Position numbers and translations under genes: made by a program | Notes under the pieces: model-generated | The model's input: the letters and a program-made list of their open reading frames with translations, nothing else | Databases searched by the model: none | Told to the model about the DNA's origin: nothing | In this document: positions 37,351 through 46,198 of the stretch, piece by piece | Layout of the letters: the number at the start of each line of letters is the position of its first letter | How positions within the stretch are numbered: position 1 is the stretch's first letter | Assembly: GCA_003140835.1 (NCBI GenBank) | Contig: PLLA01000063.1 | Coordinates: 88,109-149,003, forward strand | DNA: 60,895 nucleotides | Direction: 5' to 3' | Source: Candidatus Tumulicola scandinaviensis | GTDB lineage: Bacteria > Vulcanimicrobiota > Vulcanimicrobiia > Vulcanimicrobiales > Vulcanimicrobiaceae

Positions 37351-40132
37351 ATGAAGAAACCCGGCGGCGGCGCGAAGGTATCCGCGCCGTCGGGCACCGT
37401 GACGTTCCTGTTCAGCGATATCGAAGGCAGCACCGTGCGCTGGGACCGCGACCGCGCGGCGATGCAGAACGCCGTGCGAAGGCACGACGCGCTGATGCGC
37501 GCGGCGATTGCGCACCACGATGGGTGCGTTTTTAAAACCGTTGGCGATGCGTTTTGCGCGGCCTTTGCGCGCCCCGAAGACGCGGTTGCGGCGGTCCTCG
37601 ATGCCCAACGCGCCCTTGGCGCCGAAGACTTCTCCGCCGTTGATGGTTTGCGCGTGCGTGCTGCCGTCCATACCGGCACGGCCGACGAGCGCGACGGCGA
37701 CTACTTCGGCCCGGCGCTCAACCGCGTTGCACGCCTGCTGGCAATCGGGCACGGCGGCCAGGTGCTTGTCTCGAGCTCCTGCATGGAGTTGGTCCAAGGT
37801 GAGCTTCCACCGCGGGCAAGCCTGCGCGATCTAGGCGAACACCGGCTTAAAGACTTGGCGCGTCCCGAACACGTCTATCAGCTCGTCGCGCCCGATCTCG
37901 TTGCCGACTTCCCTCCGCTGAGATCACTGCAGGTGTTCCAAAACAACCTACCGCTGCAGCTCAGCACATTCGTGGGTCGGGAGGCGGAGATTGTCGACAT
38001 TACAACTCTCCTTGAGAAGCATCGTTTGGTCACGCTGGTTGGCTCCGGCGGCGTCGGCAAGACGCGCCTGTCACTACAGGTCGCTGCGAACTTGCTAGAC
38101 GGCTCCGACGCCGGCGTATGGTTCATCGAACTTGCTCCGCTTACCAGCGGCGACTACATTCCATCGACCATCGCGCAAGCACTTGGACTCACGCTCGCAT
38201 CGGACGGCGAACCGTTGGAGAACGCCGTTCGCGCGCTCGAGGGTAAGCATGCCTTGCTCGTCTTTGACAACTGCGAACATCTGGTCGAGCCAGCGGCGCG
38301 CGCGATCTCCGCCATCCTGCACGGCGCGCCGCGGGTTAAGGTTTTAGCATCGAGCCGTCAAGCGATCGGCGTTGGCGGGGAAGCGACGTACCAGGTGCCG
38401 TCGCTACGTCTTCCGCGTAAGGATGCAACGCGTCCGACCGCGATCGATCTCATGAGCTATGAGTCCGTCGCGCTGTTCGTCGAACGCGCGCGCGCTGCGA
38501 GCGACACCTTCTCGCTCAGCGACGACGATGCGCCGACTATCGCCGAGATCTGCCGGAGACTCGACGGCATTCCTTTGGCCATCGAGCTTGCCGCCGCGCG
38601 GGTGAAGATGCTTGGCCCTCAACAGTTGCGCGACCGGCTCGACGAGCGGTTTCGGGTACTCACCGGCGGCAGCCGCGACGTGCTGCCGCGGCAACAAACG
38701 CTGCGCGCGACGATCGATTGGAGTCACGATCTGCTCGACGAGCCCGAGCGCACGATGTTCAGGCGGTTGGCGATCTTCGTTAACGGCTTGACGCTGGAAG
38801 GAGCCGTTGCGGTTGGAAGCGGCGGCGACCTTGATGAATTCCACGTCTTCGACATGCTCGCATCGTTAGTGGACAAGTCGCTGGTGCTCGCCGAACCTCA
38901 GGGCGGCGTCGTGCGCTACCGGTTGCTCGAATCGACGCGTGCCTATGCCTCGGAAAAGCTCGACAGCGCTGGTGAGCGTACTCTCGTTACGAGTTGCCAT
39001 CTACGTTATCTGCGCGACCGCTTCGCGGAGTTGTTTACGCAACGCGAACGAACCGCACAAACCACCGAACTTCACGCTGCGCTGCAGATCGAGCTGGAAG
39101 ACGTGCGTTCCGCGCTCGACGCCGCGTTGGTAAGCAACGACGTCCTCGACGGCGGCGAGCTACTCGCCAATATTTATGGGAGTTGGCGAACGGTCGGGCT
39201 CGATGCCGAAGGCACGGCACGCTGCGAGGCGTATCTCGCCACGCTCCCTGCGGGTGAATTGCTGCTTCGCGCTCGGCTGGAAAGCGTGATGTCGGATTTG
39301 CTCAGCGGTTCCGGCCACAAAGTGCGCGCTTTTGAAGTGGCGGTGCAGGCGGTCGAGCATGCAGGGGCAATCGGCAACGATTCGTTGCTAGCTAGGGCGC
39401 TACGCGCGTATGCCACGGCGGCGGCGGCCCTTTCTCGGTTTGACGACGCCGAGAAGGCTGGCGCAAGCGGAGGCGATCCGGGAGACATCCCCATTCGTCC
39501 GCACTTTGTTGCTCGGAACGCGCGCATTTGTAAGCAGCAGACGTGGCGATACGGAAACAGCGGTTCGCCTGTACGAGCAGCTACGGGAGGTGCATCACTC
39601 GCTCGGGGATACCAACGCAGAGCAAAGCGTCGCGCTCAACCTCGCCGAGATCGAACACAAACGGGGTCAGACCATGCGAGCGATTGCGATCGTTCGCGAG
39701 GCGCTTCCGGTGGTGCGCTCGGGCGCGAATAAGGGCAACCTCGCTACCCTGCTCTTCAACCTTGCGGGCTATCTCGCGGCGGTCGGCGATCTTGACGGCG
39801 CGATAGCCGCTTCTCGCGAGTCAATCCGGAGCCGACCCGGCGGCGAGCCCGACCATGCCCACGTCGCGGGTGCGATAGAGCACGTAGCGCTCGTCTTCGC
39901 ACTCCGCGGCGACATTGCGCGCGCGGCCATCCTCGGAGCTTACGCCGACGCTGCGTTTGGGCGACACGGATTCGAGCGCGAGTTTACCGAGACGACGACT
40001 CACGACCGTCTCAGCGCGCTCCTGCAAGACGGAATCAGGCCCGACGAAATCGCGCGATTAACCAAGGAGGGCGCAGCGCTCACTCCAGAGGCTGCGATCG
40101 CCCTCGCTACTGAGGAAGCCGCAGCGACGTAA
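37351..40132 (+). pseudogene. Class III cyclase - STAND ATPase protein, frameshifted
   Basis: A close paralogue of the gene at 25914. Cyclase motifs ([23 protein letters not shown]), Walker A GSGGVGKTR and Walker B LLVFDNCEHLV are intact to about residue 700. At about 39457 the frame breaks. The paralogue reads [13 protein letters not shown], and here DAEK continues only if two bases are restored, after which the next frame gives LAQAEAIRETSPFVR and the whole TPR-like C-terminus to 40132. Without correction the protein has 793 residues with an Arg-rich junk tail. It is either a recent inactivation or a sequencing error in a GCG-rich run. Confidence 0.8.
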
Positions 40133-40145
40133 TCCAGCCACGGTT

Positions 40146-40190
40146 TTTCTGGAGGGGGGATAGGGGATATCGTGCGTGATTCTGACCCCC
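40146..40190. repeat. 45-bp dispersed repeat, copy 1
   Basis: This 45-base block matches 51739-51783 at 41 of 45 positions in the same orientation. It begins TTTCTGGAGG and ends GATTCTGACCCCC. It lies 14 bp after the fourth cyclase gene. Both copies lie on the 3-prime side of related propeller lipoprotein genes (about 190 bp away for copy 2, about 1 kb for copy 1), and copy 2 is also next to an integrase remnant. Confidence 0.7.
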
Positions 40191-40652
40191 TTAGCCGTCG
40201 TCGTTCGGTGCGGCTTCCGATCCTTATCGGCTTTCCCGAAGTCAAAGAGTCTTGCACGGGCAAAGGGTAATCATGATGAAGCGCCAGAGAACGAACCGTG
40301 ACTGGCGCGGTCCGGCCAACGACCGGGATTTCCGGCGGGATTCTGCCGGCGTTGCAGGCCGCACGCTACGGAGGATCATGGACGCAACGGGCTCTCGAAT
40401 CGATTCTCCTCACAAATCCGTAACGGGCTGGCGATCCCACATCGGAGGCACTGGTCCGCGCTGGCGTCACCAGCGGATTCGTTTTGCTGCGCCCATAGTT
40501 AGTGCAGGAACCTAAGAAGCACCGGTCCGACTCTATCCGGTGGGTTGTAAAGCCCTCTGTATGGCCGCTAAGAATAGGTGCGGGGCTCCTTGACGAGATT
40601 CCGCGAATGCTTCTTCGTTCGCAATGCCTGTCGTTAGATTGAGGTACCCAAG
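40191..40652. other. Gene-free stretch
   Basis: No reading frame here resembles a protein family; the longest frame (40252-40515) is Arg-rich and has no ribosome site. The base composition falls from the high-GC core toward the lower-GC region that follows, suggesting a junction of acquired DNA. Confidence 0.4.
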
Positions 40653-40980
40653 TTGAATTTCGCACGTGTCACTTCAGGTTTGTTTGCCGCGGTGCTCCTA
40701 GTGTCGTGTTCGACGCCCGGCTCAGCACCACCACTCTCGAATGGACCTATTGCTGGCTCGACTACTACAAGGCCCAATCTTCTCACTGACTACGTGACGA
40801 TACATTTTCCATAACAAATCGCAGTACGGGATGGAGGTGACTACAAACTGGTCATATCCCATCCTTCCATATTGGTCCAAGGCGGCGACCCAATGCGTAT
40901 TGGGTGAGCAGAGTTGGAAGTCTGACATCGGGTTTGAGTATTCCGACGGGCAGTTAAAATTAGTGCGGCGAGGGGGGTGA
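40653..40980 (+). pseudogene. Small lipoprotein with a +1 frameshift
   Basis: GAGG (40641-40644) precedes a TTG start. The product is a lipoprotein leader with lipobox LLVSC and then STPGSAPPLS. The first frame stops at 40814 after TIHFP. Removing one T from the TTTT run at 40805-40808 joins it to the next frame, which runs on as HNKSQYGMEVTTNWSYPI ... CVLGEQSWKSDIGF ... LVRRGG to 40980, giving a credible ~109-residue secreted protein. Codon usage is less GC-rich than the core genes. The family is not recognised. Confidence 0.55.
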
Positions 40981-41225
40981 CGAGTGTTTCAAGCACGGAA
41001 CGCCTTTCACCGCGACTTTATCTTTCACACAAATACAGTTTTATCAGGAACGAGCCACGATCAGCAGTGAGGGCTGATTGGACACGCTTTTTCAACGAGT
41101 TTTGTGGACGCCAAACCCATCCAAACGTCAAAAAAAGAGAATGCGCCAAGTTTGAGTAAGACAAGGGGAAGCGCTGGTCGCCTAAGGCTCGCGATTGCGA
41201 AGCCGTGCGTAGCGGCGAGACGAGA

Positions 41226-42247
41226 CTACTTGGCTAGGCTGACCGTTGCCCCAACAGGCTGGACGAGGCCGGTTATGGTTTTGGTAGGCGAACCGCCTGC
41301 CGGATAATTCCAGAACCTGACTTTCGCCGCGACTGGATCCGATCCGATAATCCTGAGACCACCAATCCAGAACTGACTGACTTCAGAAGCACCGGTGAGT
41401 TGAGTGGATCCCGCTTTCTTTCCGTTGGTTCCACTGATGGCGAACTGATAGATCACGTTCGTTTCCCGATCCCCGACGGTCACGTGCGTTCCGTCCCACT
41501 GAATACCGCCAGGAATTGAGATATTCTGGTTCAGCGAGACGTTCTTCAACGGCGCGCCGCCGCTGGGAAGCTCGGCGAATGCGAACGTGCCGGCTGAGGT
41601 CAGGCCGTCGACGAAGAGGTTGCCTGCATTGTCGTAGCCGCAGAAAGACATACTTACGATCTTCGGATCGGTGTAAGCCTTAGGACTGCCCTTGGCATCC
41701 TTATAGATCACAACGCCGCCTTGGCCGCCGCCACCCGTCGTCACGTAGTTTGCAACGGCGAGATTTCCGGTCGTTAGATCGACGGAGCAGCCGACGGGGT
41801 AGTAGCCAGGATCACTCAAGGTCGCGATTGGGCTCGCGCCGCCGTGCGCGTATTCGAGTATATTGGACGCTGCAAAGTTCGCGATGAAAACGTCGCCCGT
41901 CGCGTCGGTGCACTCGCCTTCCGGGCCGCCGAAGCCCGTCACCCTTCCTTCAACCTTCCCCCGGGGTACGAGTACACGTCCACGTCGTACGTGGCCAGGT
42001 CGGAGACGTATAGGAGGTCCTGTAGCTTGGCTTCGGGAGCCATCCATGAACGACGGTGGTCTGGACGCGCGACCATCGCGCCGTTGCGTTGCGCAAAGGG
42101 AGGTGCGAGCGCCTGCGCGTCCACACCGGACTCGACGACGCCCTGCGTCGCGCCCAATGGGTTGATCTGCGATCCGCCGCAGCCCACGAGCGTAGCGATG
42201 GCGCCAAAAACGCCGAATGCATATTTGATCAATCTCGAAATCTTCAT
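41226..42247 (-). pseudogene. Beta-propeller lipoprotein, frameshifted
   Basis: A paralogue of the intact gene at 51974. The N-terminus (MKISRLIKYAFGVFGAIATLVGC, then DHRRSWMAPEAK, LLYVSDLATYDVDVYSYPGG) is in one frame. The remainder (GFGGPEGECTDATGDVFIANF, EYAHGGASPIATLSDPG, GCSVDLTTGNLAVANY ... GLVQPVGATVSLAK) is in another. The switch is at the CCCCGGGGG run near 41962, where removal of one base restores YPGKVEG. The lipobox is LVGC. An alternative ATG five codons upstream exists at 42262. If the run length varies, expression could be phase-variable. Confidence 0.72.
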
Positions 42248-43014
42248 GTCTTCGCGTGTCATTCGATGAATATTCCTTAAGAAAGCGGCCGGGGTTGTGA
42301 CCATGGGCTGAATCGGCGGCCCTTGGTTCGCGGCCGTAGCGAGTGCCGATGACGATAACTCTAGCGACCGAGGCGTTCGAAAACGTTCGGACGTGCTAGC
42401 GCGACCGATTCGGCGCCAGATGGCAGTTGTTTGGAGCCGCACCGCAATGGTGGTGGAAATCTGAGTAGCATAACGACGCGCCGGCGCGGCTAGGCTTAGA
42501 CGACCGGCACCCTTTGGGGTAGCCGGCGTGGCTGCGGGCTGTCCGAGCCGCCGGAGATCTAAGCCGCTAAGCTTAGCCAAGACTGCGCGGCCGCTGCAAG
42601 CGATGCTACCGTAACGCGAGGCGCTCGCAGTGTAATGACGCCGCAATCGTGATCAGCGATGCGAGATACTCGTGCGGCGTCATGCGGGGTGGTGCTCCTA
42701 AATAAAGTCGTCGATGACGTAGCTGCCGGCGGTGCTTTTCTTTAACACTGCAGTGAGGTGCGAGTGGAGATCCGGATTGCCGTGTCGCAGCGCACGCACG
42801 AAAATAAGCACCCACGACTTCGAAGCGTCCCCCCTCGCTGGCTTGCGTTTCGTGACTGGGTTCGTCTGCCTTACGTGCTTCATGTTTCGACTGTTTTGGG
42901 GTCATATTCGGTTCTGCCGTCAACGGAGTCACGCTTAAGAAAGTCGAAAAGAGCAGGCTGCGAATTAGGTCAGGTAATGAGCACTTTCGCGGACGGAAGG
43001 CGGGACAAATCAAC
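42248..43014. other. Intergenic stretch without a convincing gene
   Basis: Apart from upstream sequence of the propeller gene and a GGAAGG ribosome site before 43015, I see no family-like product. The leftward frame 42606-43154 overlaps the start of the next gene and looks random; a 61-codon leftward frame (42698-42883) ending SYVIDDFI is possible but unsupported. Confidence 0.4.
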
Positions 43015-43983
43015 TTGAGCGATATCAACATTTTACCTAGTGTGCCTGCGTCCGCTGTCATCAAACTGCGTGTGCGGCCGGGAGCCGATGTCGAAGTTGC
43101 GTCCTGGCAAGCTAAGATGTCGATGGCCGCTGCGGGCTTTCCGGGATTCGTCAATGCTGAAGTAAATGCCCTAGCGGCGGCAAGCGCAAGTGACCGTCCC
43201 CAATGGAGGAGTGTTCAACAGTTTCGGAGCGCCAACGATCTGCAAGTCTGGCGGAGATCCGAACAATATCGCCGCCTTCTTCAAGACGCCAAGACTCTGG
43301 TGGACGCGAGCGATCCAACGGCTTTAAGTGAAGAGGAGGCCAAGGAAGGCTACGCCGATGGTACGGTCTCAGAGGTCATTACCACACGCGTCAAGCCTGG
43401 CAAAGATCGGGAGTATCAGGAATGGGTTCAACGGATCAATCGGGCTGAGGCGCAGTTTATCGGCTATCGCGGCGGGTTTCTCCAGCCGCCGGTTTCAGAA
43501 CAGCAACCGTGTTGGATGAGCCTGGTTCGATTCGCCACACCGGATCAACTCGATGCATGGCTCAATTCGGATGTTCGTCGCCGGTTGCTCGTCGAACACG
43601 AGGCCCTGGTCGAATCGTGGGAGCATCATCGCACGCCGAGCTCATTTGCGGGATGGTTTCCGGAGCGCACCGCCAGCGGAGAAGCTCCGGCAGCATGGAA
43701 GCAATCGATGCTCGTCATCCTGTGTCTGTTTCCGATTGTAATGCTGGAAATGCGTTTCCTGAGCCCCTTATTAAGTAAACTGAACTCATCAGGTTCTACG
43801 TTTATTGGCAACGTCATTAGCGTGTCATTGCTCGCATGGCCGTTCATGCCACTCGTGATTGGACGAATGAACTGGTGGTTAACGCCTAGAAAAGACGGCT
43901 GGAGTTGGATTAACCCAGTCGGGGTCTTGCTGATACTAGCAGTATACGCGTTAGAAACCACTATATTTTCGCGCGCTTTGTGA
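43015..43983 (+). CDS. Two ABM-type domains fused to a membrane domain
   Basis: A 322-residue protein starting with TTG after GGAAGG. Residues 15-100 and 118-210 are two dimeric alpha-beta barrel (antibiotic-biosynthesis-monooxygenase-like) domains: VIKLRVRPGADVEVASWQ with GFPGFVNAEV, and VITTRVKPGKDREYQEWV with FIGYRGGFLQPP. Residues 228-322 hold three membrane segments (MLVILCLFPIVMLEM, NVISVSLLAWPFMPLV, VGVLLILAVYALETTIF). This matches membrane-anchored ABM proteins of unknown role. Its GC content is lower than the core genes. The next gene follows 35 bp later. Confidence 0.78.
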   Translation: MSDINILPSVPASAVIKLRVRPGADVEVASWQAKMSMAAAGFPGFVNAEVNALAAASASDRPQWRSVQQFRSANDLQVWRRSEQYRRLLQDAKTLVDASDPTALSEEEAKEGYADGTVSEVITTRVKPGKDREYQEWVQRINRAEAQFIGYRGGFLQPPVSEQQPCWMSLVRFATPDQLDAWLNSDVRRRLLVEHEALVESWEHHRTPSSFAGWFPERTASGEAPAAWKQSMLVILCLFPIVMLEMRFLSPLLSKLNSSGSTFIGNVISVSLLAWPFMPLVIGRMNWWLTPRKDGWSWINPVGVLLILAVYALETTIFSRAL

Positions 43984-44018
43984 GATGCGCGATTTATACA
44001 CCCTTTAAGGAACGTACT

Positions 44019-44504
44019 ATGACCGAAAAAGACAAGACTTTTATGCGGCGCGCGATCGAACTTTCGGCAGAGACAGCGCTTGTCAAGAGAGCCGGCGGAG
44101 TATTTGGCGCTGTGATTGTCGATAAGAATGGCGAGATTCTCGCTGAGGGGGCCAATCGAGTCGTTGCTGAAAACGATCCAACATGGCACGGCGAGATGGA
44201 AGCAATTCGTAAAGCCTGCAAAAAAGTTGGAAGCTTCAAGCTCGATGACTGTACACTTTACAGCAGCGCGGAATGCTGCCCGATGTGCGCAGCTGCCGCA
44301 TACTGGGCCGGAATCAAGAAAGTTTACTTTGCGGCGACAGTTGGCGACGCCCTAGAGTACGGCAACTTCGATGACACGATGATTTATGCGGAGCTCAAGA
44401 AGCCGACCACCGAACGTTCTATGCCCGCCGAACAGATTTTGCGCGAAGAAGCCGTCGCGGTTTGGACACGTTACAAGAACATGCCAGGTAAGGTTCAATA
44501 CTAG
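44019..44504 (+). CDS. Guanine-deaminase-like nucleoside/base deaminase
   Basis: A 161-residue cytidine-deaminase-fold enzyme. The zinc site is WHGEMEAI (His ligand and catalytic Glu) plus ECCPMCAAA (two Cys ligands). The C-terminal ALEYGNFDDTMIYAEL and the length resemble GuaD, which converts guanine to xanthine, more than tRNA adenosine deaminases. AAGGAA eight bases upstream sets the ATG at 44019. The sequence is lower in GC than the core, in line with acquisition together with the ABM gene. Confidence 0.82.
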   Translation: MTEKDKTFMRRAIELSAETALVKRAGGVFGAVIVDKNGEILAEGANRVVAENDPTWHGEMEAIRKACKKVGSFKLDDCTLYSSAECCPMCAAAAYWAGIKKVYFAATVGDALEYGNFDDTMIYAELKKPTTERSMPAEQILREEAVAVWTRYKNMPGKVQY

Positions 44505-45163
44505 GAATTCGTCAGACACCTGGCCTCATGATACTGAGTGGCGTGCCAGGCGGCGTGTCGTAATCCGTTAGCCCATACTCGCGCAGTCTGCCTCGCATCG
44601 GAAAAGGCCGTAACTAAGGGCTCTGCCGGCTTTATTGGAGGCCCGGCAGCACATGGGAGGAGGTGTCGAGTGTGAAGGGTGTCTGTACCCAGCGGCGCGC
44701 TCGGCGATCGATTTCATATCGTCCTCGCCCCGTCGATATCGCCGACTCCGTCTTGTGGGAACGCGATCTTCGCACCCACGCGGCTGTTACGCGTGCCGGA
44801 GGCGTAGGGTAGTGCGAGAGTGAGTACGGCCAATGGCGATGCTTCGGGCTGTCCTATGCCGGGGACGCGTGAACTTCTCCGCGACGCGTATATACCTCGA
44901 ATTCGATCGCAATTGCTTTATCATAGCAATCTTCGACCAAAGAATCGCGGATCATAACGTGATTTTCCCCCAAGCGTGGTGATTGCTCCATTCGCTTAGA
45001 AAGACGATAGTTTTATTATCAACGCTCAGGAGGACTTGCGCGGTCAGGAAACCGGGTAAGTTCTTGCCTAAGAACTAGAGTTGTTTGCGCGTATTTGTAA
45101 CGCGGCTACATAACGCGCCCTCTGCGTGCATCGCGCCGATACTCCGCAGGCTCGTTGGCGAAA
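44505..45163. other. Intergenic stretch without a convincing gene
   Basis: About 660 bp, AT-rich from 44900 to 45060, with a small perfect hairpin AGTTCTT-GCCT-AAGAACT at 45059-45076 that could mark the 3-prime end of the leftward TamB/lipoprotein operon. No reading frame shows family features. Confidence 0.4.
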
Positions 45164-46198
45164 CTATTGCTGGATGCTGCCGGCGACATCGATGGTGAGA
45201 TCGCGCGCACCGGTCGGCGCGGGGCCGCTGTATAGTTGACCGAGACCCTGTGCCGTCGCGATGTGCCGAGCGCGCGCGAGCAGCCACGCAACCGCCGCGG
45301 CTCGCAGCGCGTCACGTTCCCGGACCAGCGCAGCAATCTGCGAGCCGAGATGGTGCGATGCGCTATCGTGGATCGAGCGAAGTTCGCCGAAGCGCCGCCT
45401 CAGGTCGGCCGAGGCGGCACCGAATGCCGCGATGGTTTGCTCCTTCTGCAACCTCAGCGTCGTTTGCGACACGACCGGACCACGCTGTTGCGGAATCGCG
45501 TGGGCGGCAATGTTGTGAGCATGCAACTCTGACGCAAGTGCGGCCGAATCGCTGGCCGATTGCACGCGCAAATCATCGGCGTATGCCGACAGCGTGGCCA
45601 CGTCGCGCGCACGGCGAACCGCAATCAATGCCGCTTCGCGTGCGTCGAGGCGTTGCAACTCTTGTTGGTACTGGTGCCGCGTTTGGCTGTCCAAGTACAG
45701 GTTGCGCAGTTTGACTCGCAGCACGAGCCGCCTTCCCGCGTAGCCGCGTTCGAAATCATAGGCGAGATCGGCTTGGCCTTCGCGCAGTTGCTGGTCACGC
45801 AGCTCGTTTGCGCGGACAATGCGTTGCGCCGATGCCTGATCGAACGAATTCTGAGCGTTGCTTCCGATAACGCCAGCGGTTTGCGGTTGCTGCTGCGGCG
45901 GAAGCGGGCGGGTGTCGACCGTTCGCGCCTGGGCTCCTGCGGTACCGAGTTCGCGCGCGATGGCGTTCGAGCCAGCGTCAAGATGCCGACTCAAGCGCGC
46001 GGATGCCGGCGCCTCCGCCGCCGTGCGCAAGGTCGCGATATCCACATCGTATTGCGCGAGAATCGCGGCAAACGGTGATATCGCGATCGCGCGCGCCACG
46101 TCGATGCGGGCTGGCGGACCGGACGGCGTGGCCGGAGGTGGGGACGCATGCGGGACGCAGCCGGTAAGCGCGATCAGCGCGAAAATAGCCCACCTCAT
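45164..46198 (-). CDS. Coiled-coil lipoprotein in operon with TamB-like protein
   Basis: A 344-residue lipoprotein: signal MRWAIFALIALTGC with lipobox LTGC, a Pro-rich linker (ASPPPATPSGPP), then long helical segments rich in Ala, Arg, Gln and Glu (RHQYQQELQRLDAREAALIAVRRARD, LRLQKEQTIAAFGAASADLRRRF) suggesting periplasmic coiled coils. Its ATG overlaps the stop of the TamB-like gene, so the two are translated together; it could be a periplasmic partner of that transport bridge. The family is not recognised. Confidence 0.75.
   Translation of the reverse strand: MRWAIFALIALTGCVPHASPPPATPSGPPARIDVARAIAISPFAAILAQYDVDIATLRTAAEAPASARLSRHLDAGSNAIARELGTAGAQARTVDTRPLPPQQQPQTAGVIGSNAQNSFDQASAQRIVRANELRDQQLREGQADLAYDFERGYAGRRLVLRVKLRNLYLDSQTRHQYQQELQRLDAREAALIAVRRARDVATLSAYADDLRVQSASDSAALASELHAHNIAAHAIPQQRGPVVSQTTLRLQKEQTIAAFGAASADLRRRFGELRSIHDSASHHLGSQIAALVRERDALRAAAVAWLLARARHIATAQGLGQLYSGPAPTGARDLTIDVAGSIQQ

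Noticed and set aside
42606-43154. 182-codon leftward frame
   Set aside because: It overlaps the start of the ABM-domain gene, has mixed composition without a domain, and no ribosome site.
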